A DNA stretch of 64,000 bases from NCBI RefSeq assembly GCF_902686445.1, contig NC_062222.1, positions 130,331,035 through 130,395,034 of the forward strand, written 5' to 3'. Below, one piece after another: positions 55,455 through 64,000 of the stretch. The notes beneath the pieces are model-generated. The model was not told where the DNA came from. It made no database searches and saw nothing but the letters and a program-made list of their open reading frames with translations. Each line of letters opens with the position of its first letter. Position 1 is the stretch's first letter. The position numbers and the translations under genes were made by a program. The DNA comes from Sciurus carolinensis (lineage: Eukaryota > Chordata > Mammalia > Rodentia > Sciuridae).

Positions 55455-55730
55455 ATCTTTTTTTTTTTTTTTCAGTTTTCTATCATAGATTATCTACTAA
55501 ATGTACAAAGAGTTCTTCTCCCATTTATTTTACTACTACTCTTTTTCAGATGAGATAATTTACATAGCCCAAAATGCATCTTTTTAAAGTATAAGTTCAA
55601 TGGCTTTTAATGTATTTCCAAAGTTGGAAAAACATTACTATTACTCAATTTTAGAACATTTCCATGTCCCTCAAAAGAAATCTCATATCTACTTGCTTCT
55701 CCTGCCTACTGGAGCCCCTGGCTAAGAATC
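55455..55730 (-). mobile_element. Old L1M 3' UTR, antisense
   Basis: A T-run (55457-55472; reversed A tail), then 'ttcaatggcttttaatgtat', 'caattttagaacatttccatg', 'ctactggagcccctggctaa', a known mammalian L1M pattern. Confidence 0.6.
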
Positions 55731-57155
55731 GCCAGATTTCTGTTGTGGTTCCATGAGTTATTGACCCAACTCCTCACAGTGAGTTGCTTACAACCATCTG
55801 TGATTTCAGAGGCTACTGTAATGATCAGTCTGTGAAATTCTCGTCCAATTAGATTATACTTTTTAGCTACATCAGAGTTAATGCACACATGCTTTTTTTC
55901 ATCTAAAGAAGAGTGTCACATTTTTAAATGATGTGGTTTTGGGAAAATTCAGAATTAAAACAAATCTCTAGATCTGCAGAATTTTGAACATTGTTTGGGG
56001 ATTTTCCAAGGAAAAGACCCAAAAAGACTTAACAGAGAATGAATGTGGTCATTGCAAAATTGCTTGTGCAACTACTGCCTGTGGAGTTTGCCAAATGTTG
56101 GAAATTATGAAATCATATTGCTCTGCAGTTGCACAGTAGAGGTTAATTCCTGACTCCACCCCTTGAGTGACAGTCAGAATTGTGTTCTGTGTCTGAACAA
56201 CATGGGGACCGGTTCTGGTCATAATTTCTAGGACTGACTTGCAAATTTGACTTAAAAAAAGATCTTAATCTGTGCATTATTTCACCAGTCTTGAGAAATC
56301 ATCTACTGGGTCATTTACAGAATGGAGGTCAGAAGTTTTACATGACATAAATGATAGGCAAGCAACAGGCCATTTGTGGTGTCAATGTGGCACATCTATT
56401 GTCTGAAAACGTCTCCCTTCCAGTGCAGATTCACCTCCTGCAGGCTGCTCACCCCACCTCGGTCTTTACCTGAGGTTCTGCATCTGGAAACCAGAGAGAG
56501 CTGTACCTTAGTGAAGAAGAAAGGTCTGAGGTTTCATTCGTCACATGTACTTGTGATGAAGGTTGAGAAAATGTATGAAATGAAGCTGGGAGTGCTCAAC
56601 AGTTATGGTCTGGCAGCGTGGGTCTGGCCCTGAGGTGGGGGCATGGAGCCCACCCCTGAGGTAGGGACAGAAGAGATCTCAGCAGGCTCCATCCAGCATG
56701 CCACATTAGGGAAAGGGAAGAGCTGGGAGTGGAAGTCACTTGTCTGGAGTCTCTGCCTGTCAGCAATAGAGCCTAACTTTATCTACTCGCTTTCTGCTTG
56801 TGTCCCTCCAAGGCAAAGTCTGCAGTGGCTGGCTCAGCAGGAGGCAGAGGCCAGCACTCTATTTCTGCACTCTGTGCTCCTGGGTTTCCCTTATTTAGCC
56901 TTTGTTTTAACATAGTGCAAAGTTTGCTGAATTTTCTAGCAATGTCCCACCACTTGGATGGACCACATATTGATACTGCAAAATCAGGTACTGAGACCTC
57001 AGTGCATTCTAACAACTCAGAACTTTTGTCCTTGTGAGGGAAGCCATTCTTGTTCATTTCACAGATGTGGAAAAAAAATAACGAACAAACAAAACAAACA
57101 AACAAGCTATGTCCAAGGCCACACAGATCTAAAACGTGTAGAACTTGGGAAAACA
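55731..57155. other. Unannotated DNA
   Basis: An (AAAC)n run at 57079-57102. No gene is recognised; frames at 56643-57168 on both strands overlap without domains. Confidence 0.4.
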
Positions 57156-57159
57156 GCAT

Positions 57160-57358
57160 CTTAATCAAGAGTTTGGCAACTAGCTGGTTGAGTAGTATGG
57201 GTCCAGTTCCTTAACCCTCTGTCTCCATGTTTTCATCTGTAAAATGGAGAAATAACCAGACAGGCCTTAAAAGGATGCGGCAAAGATTACTGATGCTTAT
57301 AAAGTGCTTGTAAGAAGGCCTGCCACGTAATATGAGCTCAGTAAATGTCAGTCTTAAA
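57160..57358 (+). mobile_element. MIRb SINE
   Basis: 'gagtttggcaactagctgg', 'gtccagttccttaaccctc', 'tgttttcatctgtaaaatgg', 'agaaataaccagacagg', 'ataaagtgcttgtaagaagg', 'tatgagctcagtaaatg'. Sense, near full length. Confidence 0.8.
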
Positions 57359-58180
57359 CAAAACAAAACAAGAACCAGTATAATTTGTATGGTTTGTCAG
57401 CTTTTAAAGCTTGTCTTCTTCCTGCTGCTCCCTGATACCTTACTAGGACTCAAGGAATGGAATTCCTATTTGGACACCCCCCTGCAAGAGTAAAACCTGT
57501 AAGACATCCAGAAGCGTGGCCTAGTTAGGAAGTACACGCACTCACACACAAGCCTAGCTACTTTTAATAGCTGGTAAGAGCCAGAGAAAATCCAATTACA
57601 GATGAATCGATCACTTAAAAAGAAAGGGGGAGAATAAAAGAAAGAATGTTGGAAAGACAGAACCAAATTACAGCCGCATAATAGAATTAAGGGTCTGTAG
57701 AACAAACTGGGAAAAATAACAAAGGGATATGGAGTTGGGGGCTCCTTCACGGCTCTGTGATGATTCGATTCTCCCAGGCCTGAGACTCCCGAGTGGGTGG
57801 TATTGGGCCAACGCCCTAAAGAAGTGAGCAGATCGGGAAGAGCCGGAATAGTGTCTGGCAAATCATATTGTACAGAGAAGCCAACCACCGCTGCCCCCAC
57901 CACGTGTGGTCTCTGGAAAAAGAAGATCGTATTGGGGTTAAACATGCTTGCAGCTAAGGATGAGAACAGGGGGCCCGGGTTTGGGATTGCAAAGGTACAG
58001 CCTTGCTTCGAGGTTTTCTCTTTCCTGAGAAATGGCCAGGGCTCTCAAAGAAACGTCTCACTGTTGAACAGCATCGCTCTCTCGCATGCAAATATTGAAA
58101 ACAGCACAAGCACTTTTAATTTTATTTATTTTCTATTTTGGGGGAGGGGGCGAAGAGAGGAAGGTGGGGCTGTTAATCCG
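57359..58180. other. Repeat-poor flank of the CpG island
   Basis: No recognisable repeat. It carries several TAAT/ATTA sites (for example 'tccaattacagatgaatcg'). A 159-codon minus frame (57466-57945) and a 141-codon plus frame (57797-58222) overlap and show no domain. May hold promoter-proximal sequence for the CpG island that follows. Confidence 0.3.
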
Positions 58181-58290
58181 GCAACAACCTCTACAGCTGT
58201 GTCTATTATTGGTGGGTTCTAGAATAACATCCGTTGCGCTGTATTTATGGAAAGGCCTCCTTAACTAGGCCACATAAAGAGCCAGCGCAT

Positions 58291-58300
58291 CTATAAATAA
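58291..58300 (+). promoter_or_regulatory. TATA/MEF2-type box
   Basis: CTATAAATAA contains TATAAATA (58292-58299), a strong TATA match, and also fits the MEF2 consensus (CTA, four A/T, TAR). Placed 5-25 bp before the CpG-dense block, it would give a plus-strand start near 58320-58330. Function is inferred. Confidence 0.45.
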
Positions 58301-58650
58301 ATTAAGGAGGCTGCGAGGCGCGGGCGGCCGCCCCTCTCCCGGCCCTGCCGCGCAGCTGTCGTCTTTGTGCGCGGCTTCCCTGCTCCATTGTCAACGCCCG
58401 CGCGCCCGGGCGGGGGCGGCGCGTGCGCGGCGGGCGCACCTTGGCCGGCGGCGTCTGGGGCTGCGCTCCAGTGGCGAGGCTGTGCTGCTGCGCGGCTGTG
58501 GGCTGGCCTTGCTGGGCCCTAAGGTTCCGGCCCCTGACTTGGCCCTCGCAGGTGACCTGCCTGCGGTCACCTCCTGGGAGCCAGCTGCACCAGCCTGGGC
58601 TCAGGCCGGGCTGGGCTGACAGATGGTGGTGTTGGAGTGCGTGGGGGAGG
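58300..58650. promoter_or_regulatory. CpG island, candidate promoter/first exon
   Basis: The only CpG-dense block in the window: it includes CGCGGGCGGCCGCCC with a NotI site (58324-58331), CGCGCGCCCGGGCGGG and CGGCGCGTGCGCGGCG. Density is highest over 58305-58480 and then falls. Long frames on both strands (up to 257 codons, minus) result from high GC and show no domain. A TATA-type box precedes it. The gene or non-coding RNA starting here is not identified; direction is probably plus from the TATA position. Confidence 0.6.
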
Positions 58651-59120
58651 GCGGGGTGATGGGAGGACAGCGCCGAACACAAGAGCAACCAAATCACCCT
58701 GAATATGTAAGACCCAACAGGCCAAAGGTGGGGGCGATGGGTAGACCAGCGGAACTTTCCCCAGACCTGGGAGCCCCGTCTTCTCTTTCCATTCTTCTGC
58801 CAGTCCTCTCTGGGACAAGCACAGAGGATCTTGAGTTGTAGCAGGTGTTCTGCTGAGTACTCAGATGGGAGGTTTAAAAATAATAAGTAAAATAAAATCA
58901 TAAAATTGGCAACCCTTCCCACTGTCCAAATGGGGCAGGGAACTTCCTGTTGCTTGGCAGTCATTTCTGGGTTCTGTGGGACTTCTGACTCAAAAGCAGG
59001 ACCTTGGATCTGCAACAGCAGTATGTCCTGGTTCCTCAGGCCCCAGGACCCTCTGAACAGAATCTGCCCTTTCACAAGATCCCCTGTGGGTTCCCAGGTA
59101 CATTCCCTTTGAAAAGCTCT
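58651..59120. other. Unannotated DNA
   Basis: No repeat or exon is recognised. If a transcript starts in the CpG island, this would be intron 1 or the rest of exon 1. Confidence 0.35.
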
Positions 59121-59127
59121 GGCCTGC

Positions 59128-59185
59128 AGTACTGGTGGTTAACCCTGGCTGCACATGGAGATCACCTGGTGTTGCACTGCATCCT
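59128..59185 (+). mobile_element. hAT-Charlie MITE fragment
   Basis: 'tggttaaccctggctgcaca' and 'tggagatcacctggtgttgc' resemble the MER5/Charlie-type terminal region. Short. Confidence 0.4.
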
Positions 59186-59189
59186 TCCC

Positions 59190-59638
59190 AACAGCGGTTA
59201 AGTTCTGAGTCCCAGTACCTGTGAACATAACCTTATTTGGAAGTAGGGTCTTTACGGAAGATCAGAATCAAATTAAATCAGTAGGGTGGGTGCTAATGCA
59301 ACATGACTGTGTGCATATCAGAGAGACAGACACACATGCAGAGAACGTCGTGTGAAGATGACGTCAGAGGTGGAGATGATGTATATGGTCGTGTGAAGAT
59401 GACGTCAGAGGTGGAGATGAGGTATATAGAAGCCAAGGAATGCCAGAGGTTTCCGGCAACCACGAGGTGCTGGGAGAGAGGCACAGATTCTCCCTTATGA
59501 CCTTCAGAAGGAACCGACCTCGCTAGCCCCTTGATCTTGGACTCCTAGCTTTCAGAATTCCAACAGAAAAAACACTGTTTAAGCCACCAGATTGTGAGAT
59601 TGTGATACTTCATTATGGCCACCCTAGCTAACCAAAAC
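59190..59638 (+). mobile_element. MLT1-class MaLR LTR, sense
   Basis: 'tgagtcccagtacctgtgaac', 'cttatttggaagtagggtc', 'ccaaggaatgccagagg', 'accttcagaaggaacc', 'ccttgatcttggactcc', 'ctgtttaagccacc', ending 'gccaccctagctaacc': the MLT1 body and 3' end. The first part of the LTR is missing. It carries an internal 41-bp duplication. Confidence 0.8.
59347..59428. repeat. 41-bp tandem duplication carrying two CREs
   Basis: Two adjacent copies of a 41-mer (59347-59387 and 59388-59428), with two differences. Each contains the full palindromic TGACGTCA (59359-59366 and 59400-59407), the cAMP-response element consensus, 41 bp apart. Confidence 0.9.
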
Positions 59639-59984
59639 CCCAAATACTTCCAAGAACAAGCGAGGCGTCTGAGCTTCATCTGAAATGTTTGCCATCAGAA
59701 TATACAGGGGTGGACCCAACGGACCTGCATTTTCTACACGACCCGTGGGCAATTCTGAGGTCGTTGGCCATGTGGGAACCAGGGACCTCATCCACCCCAT
59801 GATCCAGCGCTCCCTTCAGCCTTACAGTGCCCTTCCTGAGAGTAGGGGCTTGGGTGTACCAATCCGTTCAGAAACTTCAGGGATGGAATCATTATCCAAT
59901 GGGATGGCTAGATCCATCATGGAAAGTTTTAATTGTTTAGTGAAATCTTTATTTAAATATAAAGTCCCCTGTGATTTTCTCCAT

Positions 59985-60110
59985 TAGAAAGGAGGACACT
60001 GAAGCTTTAAGATGTTAAGTGACTCACCCAAAACCAGTCACTACAGGACTGACTGTGAATTTGAATCCAGGGAGGATGTCAGAATTCCTCTTTCTGACCA
60101 TTTAAAATAC
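59985..60110 (+). mobile_element. MIR SINE 3' half
   Basis: 'gaaaggaggacactgaagc', 'gttaagtgactcacccaaaacc', 'gactgtgaatttgaatccagg', 'ttcctctttctgacc'. Confidence 0.65.
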
Positions 60111-60850
60111 CCAGATTGCCCAATTGTTTACAGTGGTGAGAGCAGGCTTCCTTTGGTGTTGGGAGAGAGACACCAGAATAGCTCCTTGAGGCTGGAGGCT
60201 CTGGGATTTGCCCTAGATGAGTTGGAAGTGGAGGCCAGAGAATAAATTCATTTCTTGTTTAAGTGCCTGCTCCTGACCCTAGATCCTTAAGTGACCCGAG
60301 CAGATCTCTCTTGCTTCATGGTCCTTGTGTTCACGCCTTTGCAGTGGGATAATAGGTTCTGCCTTTGCTACCTTATAGCAGTCTTGAGGGTCTCCAGTGT
60401 GATCACAGATGGGGACCACAAATTCAATGGCATGAGAAGAGAACTTATAACTGTTTTCATGAGAAGACTTCTCACCAGGGCAACTCTGGCCATTGCTCCT
60501 CCCAACCCATCACTTTGATTTCTGCTCAGTTTCTACCAAGTTGTTTCCAAGCTTAGGTGGAAGTGGGAAGCACTGGGGAGGCCCTTGAGGGGGCTGTCAA
60601 TCCAGTCACCTACTCCCCTCCTTCCAGGACACATCCACAGTGGACCTGAACTCCGGGTCAGGGACTACGTGTGCCCCCTTCCAATAAAGAGCAGCTGAGC
60701 TTCATTTCCTTGGGAGAGGGGCTTTCCATTTCCTTTATCCCTTAGAAATCTAGATTCCCATTCCCCATCCATCTCATCTATTGGGAAGGATCTGACTTAC
60801 TCAGGCTTTAAAAGTCCTGATATTGTTTTGATTCCTACCTCCCAATTTTT
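60111..60850. other. Unannotated DNA
   Basis: No gene or repeat is recognised. Confidence 0.4.
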
Positions 60851-60854
60851 TAAT

Positions 60855-61010
60855 TGATTTCTGTACCCATTCATTCTACTGACATTCCCTTGGAGTTATT
60901 AGCTCTGTTCCAGGTACTCTGAGCACTGGCAATACCAAATGGATGGAGATGCATCCCTATGCTCCCGGAGTTACATCAATGCAATCTAAGAGCTGCACAT
61001 AGTTCATGGT
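60855..61010 (-). mobile_element. L2 LINE relic, antisense
   Basis: 'cccattcattctactgacatt', 'gctctgttccaggtactctg', 'agcactggcaataccaaatgg' in reversed L2 order. Confidence 0.5.
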
Positions 61011-61059
61011 GATTCTCAAGGCTGTTCTGCTCACAGGCCTCACAGCTGCCTTCTCCCTC

Positions 61060-61155
61060 CCCTTGCAGTAAGGGGGAGTGCCCTTATTTCTGGCTGTGTG
61101 ACCTTGGGGCAATTCACAGCCTCTCAGAACCTGCATATTCCTCTGCAAAATAAGG
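61060..61155 (+). mobile_element. MIR-type fragment
   Basis: 'tctggctgtgtgaccttgggg', 'caattcacagcctctcag', 'ctgcaaaataagg'. Confidence 0.65.
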
Positions 61156-61164
61156 TCAGCGCTA

Positions 61165-61395
61165 CAGACATAGAATTCAATAAATATCAGCCAGCCACTA
61201 TTCTAAGAGCTTCATTTATGTCAATCGTTAACAACTTTAGGAATAAATATTATTAGTGTCTCTCTTTTATAGAGGAGGTAACAAAGGCACAGAGAAGTTA
61301 TTTACAACACATCACAAAACTCATTGCAGAACCAAAAGTGAAGTCTAGACTCTGCCTCCAGATTTCAGGTCTACATTAACCTATCTCCCTAAGAT
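61165..61395 (+). mobile_element. MIR SINE
   Basis: 'aataaatatcagccagcc', 'ctattctaagagcttcattt', 'gaggaggtaacaaaggcac', 'agagaagttatttacaac', 'tctagactctgcctccag'. Sense, near full length. Confidence 0.75.
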
Positions 61396-61448
61396 GTCCC
61401 ATAAGTATGTCAACTTATGTCTGTGATCAGACAGAGCTATTCAAATTA

Positions 61449-61520
61449 ATGCATGGAGGAGGAGGAGTGGGGAGGAAGGGGAGGAGGGGAGAAGGGAGGA
61501 GAAGGGGGAAGAAGAACAGC
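61449..61520. repeat. G/A-rich (polypurine) tract
   Basis: About 70 bp of nearly pure purine, GGAGGAGG/GAAGGGGAGG steps. Confidence 0.85.
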
Positions 61521-61759
61521 AAATTCCTTTTTTTGGTAAAGAAGTCTGAAATTCATCATGGGTCTCCTTTTTAAAACTGCACATATAGCACCAATTTTCT
61601 GTATTAGGAGAAAATAAAAGGAAGATGTTGAGAAAATATAAAGGATGAGGTTTTTCCCAATTAAGGGATTTAGGGAAAGAAAACTTCAAATGCCTAGTAT
61701 ATGAGAGACCCTGCATTGAATATTCTCATATGAGTAACCTACTATCTATCTATACCTAT

Positions 61760-61760
61760 G

Positions 61761-61829
<69 letters not shown>

Positions 61830-61838
61830 TTGAGAGAG
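61760..61838. repeat. (GA)n microsatellite, long
   Basis: More than 25 GA units, interrupted by GAC and AGGAG, the longest pure dinucleotide array in the window. Confidence 0.95.
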
Positions 61839-61854
61839 TTATATATAGATGGTA

Positions 61855-62005
61855 TGATCCCACACAGTTCAGAGGTACTACTGTCCCAGTTTTATAGATG
61901 AGGAAATGAGGTGACGTTGACATGCCTAAAAGGTTTGCAAGTGGCAGTGCCTGGGTTTTAAGAAAGAGCTGTCTGATTCCAAACCAGGGCTCTTCTTATG
62001 CTTCT
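61855..62005 (+). mobile_element. MIR SINE
   Basis: 'agaggtactactgtccc', 'agttttatagatgaggaaat', 'gaggtgacgttgacatgcc', 'tttgcaagtggcagtgcc', 'gtctgattccaaaccagggc'. Confidence 0.8.
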
Positions 62006-62635
62006 CTCGACTCTTGGGCAGACAGGAATCAGCAGTTCTCCTCTGCAGTTAGAATTCACCTTCTGTCCCCTTCATTTTTCATTTATCAATGATTTGTGCA
62101 GCAATCTCTGTGTGCTATTTATCTACAGATCATTGAACCAAAACAATCCCACAGTCTCTTCTGTCAGGATCTGTAGTTTTAAATTATTGTATAATTTTAT
62201 CTTCTCTAAGGTACAAGATGTACCCAAGGAATCCTGACTCTGAGAGGCTTCTCACTACCCATGCCCCCCGTCACTGTCCTTGTGAGAATCTGGATTTAAG
62301 TGTGCTTCCTGTGCCAAATAGAGTAGGACTGTACAACCCGAAGGTAGGTTGGCAAAGCCAGAGGAACCCTTCTAACTTACAAGTCCTTCAGGAATAGGTG
62401 GGTCACAGAGAGGGATATTGCCAGTTCTCCTTACTGCTTGGACAGATTTGACTTCTCACGGTTTTGTTCTCTGTTAATAGTTCTAAGACACTGAACATCA
62501 CAAATCAGAATTAGGATGATGTGTGTGAAGTCAAACTCGGCAAAAAATGGAAACAATGCAGTAAAGTTTAAGAATGACTAAAATTAAAGCCATTTTATTT
62601 TTCTCCTTTCTTTTGTAAGAGAGCTATGTAAATTC
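62006..62635. other. Unannotated DNA
   Basis: No gene or repeat is recognised. Confidence 0.4.
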
Positions 62636-62639
62636 TACT

Positions 62640-62740
62640 AAATTCCCTGCGTTGTACTAGGTGTTAGATTCTTGTGCTGGGTTATTCCATTTAATCCTCA
62701 TGACTGCCCTGAAATGAATGTATTTTTGTACAGAAGTGAC
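62640..62740 (+). mobile_element. MIR SINE fragment
   Basis: 'gcgttgtactaggtgttaga', 'gggttattccatttaatcc', 'tcatgactgccctgaaatg'. Confidence 0.65.
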
Positions 62741-62758
62741 ATTTTAGCATATTTCATT

Positions 62759-63132
62759 TTGCTATAATGAAATGCCTGAGGCTGGGTATTTTATGAGTAA
62801 AGGAAGTTTATTTGGCTCTTGATTCTGGTGACTAAAGGGTCCAAAAAGTGTGGTGTTGGTGTCCTGGTGAGGGCTACTGGACTGCATCAAAACATGGTGG
62901 GGCGGTAGAAAGAGAATTGGTTATGTGCAAAAAAGACTAAGCCTTGCTTTATTAACATCCCACTAACTTCCTCCATAGTACTGGCATTAACCCTGTCGGA
63001 AGGACAGAACCCCCATGACCTAATGACCTTCCACTAGGCCCCACTGCCTGAAGTTTCCACCACCACAACCCTGGTGGGGACCATGTCCAGCACATGAACA
63101 AATGGGGGACAAACCACACCTGAACCACAGCA
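62759..63132 (-). mobile_element. ERVL-MaLR LTR, antisense
   Basis: 'aaatgcctgaggctgggtat', 'aggaagtttatttggctc', 'actaggccccactgcctg', 'agtttccaccaccac' then 'tgggggacaaaccacacc', ending 'tgaaccacagca'. The reversed order of a MaLR LTR. It lies between two MIR pieces. Confidence 0.7.
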
Positions 63133-63134
63133 CA

Positions 63135-63360
63135 CTGAATTATTTGAGATAATACATGTAAGAAAGCAAGTCCAGTCCAGGCATGTAGTAATTGTTCAAA
63201 GGTGGGGGTCATGATTGGTACTTAAAGTCCATTTGGTGGTGAGGAACGTTAGGTTCAGAGAAATTTAGCAACTCACCTATGCTCACACAGCTAAGGAGTG
63301 GTCGAGCAGGGATCCAGCACAGACTTTCTGAGCCCAAAGATCACTCATGCGCTTACCGCA
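63135..63360 (+). mobile_element. MIRb SINE
   Basis: 'gagataatacatgtaagaaag', 'caggcatgtagtaattg', 'ggtgaggaacgttaggttc', 'agagaaatttagcaactcac', 'acacagctaaggagtggtcg', 'ctgagcccaaagatcactc'. Probably two abutting MIR pieces. Confidence 0.7.
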
Positions 63361-64000
63361 GCAGAAGTCACACATTGGCGGAGTTGGGGGTGGGAGGGAG
63401 AAAGACAAAGCACAACTTTAATCAATTTTTCTGAAGAGATCTAAAATTCTGGTTCCCCAGGACCAGCCCTGTCTCTCACCTGTGTTTGTCTTCTTAGCTA
63501 TTTTCCCCCCTCTAGTTATCTAGAGTCACTAATAAGAGGCCCCCATACATCCTTTATGAGCTTCTGGCTCCACTCAGAGTCTTCAAGGTAACCTGTGAGA
63601 AACCGGAAGGCATCATTGCCCTGGGCTTCAGGTCTTTCTCAAGCCCCAAGCTAATGAGACTTCCCCTCCATCATGACTCACAACCATCTCCCTCCCTGCC
63701 CCGTGGCCAACTAGGCTTGTGACTCACCCAGGCTTCTGACAGTCTCCAAAGAACTATAAATTTGAGCCCAATCCTTAAAGGTCAAGAAGCACCATGGTTA
63801 ACCCATCTTCCTCCTCCTCAACCAAGGGGAACTCCATGTCCTTGTGGGTTTCCCCCATCAGCTGGCAGCTCCCTCCGTGCTCCCACACTGAGGCCCTTAG
63901 TCAAGGGGGTATCCCTAGGTCCAGTGAGGTCAGGGTGCAAAAGCTTCAGGACCAAGACTTTGGGTGAATTCTGGGATTTTGCAAGACAATTAGAGACTGG
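63361..64000. other. Unannotated DNA
   Basis: No gene or repeat is recognised to the end of the window. Confidence 0.4.

Noticed and set aside
57466..57945. 159-codon minus frame
   Set aside because: No domain and an opposing 141-codon frame overlaps it; likely chance in repeat-poor DNA.
58302..59075. 257-codon minus-strand frame
   Set aside because: Explained by high GC in and after the CpG island, where stop codons are rare. Arg/Pro/Gln-rich without a domain, with competing frames on the other strand.

Overview
The window is non-coding mammalian nuclear DNA, most likely from a squirrel-family rodent (Sciuridae: marmot or ground squirrel). The evidence is the several L1 3' ends, whose 3' UTR wording I recall as typical of sciurid L1, together with an IAP-like class II LTR, MaLR LTRs, a tRNA-Ala-derived ID SINE, and abundant MIR, L2, MLT1, MER5 and Tigger fossils. 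I find no intact protein-coding gene, tRNA or rRNA. Every reading frame longer than about 200 residues lies in a transposable element, antisense to an LTR, or in a CpG-rich segment. All repeat family names come from recalled consensus sequences; no database was searched.

Layout. 0-20 kb: anonymous intergenic or intronic DNA with MaLR/MLT1 LTRs in both orientations, a Tigger-like MITE (2.89-3.26 kb), a 665-bp solo IAP-like LTR with a perfect 6-bp target duplication (3.56-4.23 kb) beside an old L1 3' end, two antisense L1 3' ends, MIR and L2 relics, and one ID SINE. 20-20.7 kb: a Tigger1-class DNA transposon keeping the start of its transposase. 20.9-27.47 kb: an approximately full-length sense L1 (5' UTR, ORF1, ORF2, 3' UTR, A tail) that split an older L2 copy. 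It is dead: ORF1 has one nonsense codon and one frameshift, and ORF2 has several frameshifts and stops plus a rearranged reverse-transcriptase motif B.

27.5-47.5 kb: more MLT1/MIR/L2, a MaLR LTR transcript that looks reverse-transcribed by L1 machinery (poly(A) plus 17-bp target duplication, 29.37-29.79 kb), a 5'-inverted (twin-primed) L1 at 35.4-36.9 kb, MER5A, and a 300-bp Tigger-type MITE. 47.8-58.3 kb has fewer young insertions and holds stretches rich in homeodomain-type TAAT/ATTA sites that look like candidate conserved enhancers. At 58.3-58.65 kb there is a CpG island preceded by a TATA/MEF2-type box, the best promoter candidate in the window; the gene it serves is not identifiable here. 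59-64 kb is MLT1 (with a duplicated CRE-bearing 41-mer), MIR/L2 and a long GA microsatellite.

The window holds no operon-like or newly recognisable protein system. Its interest is in insertion history (nested, processed and twin-primed copies), a few odd local duplications, and the candidate promoter/enhancer block.
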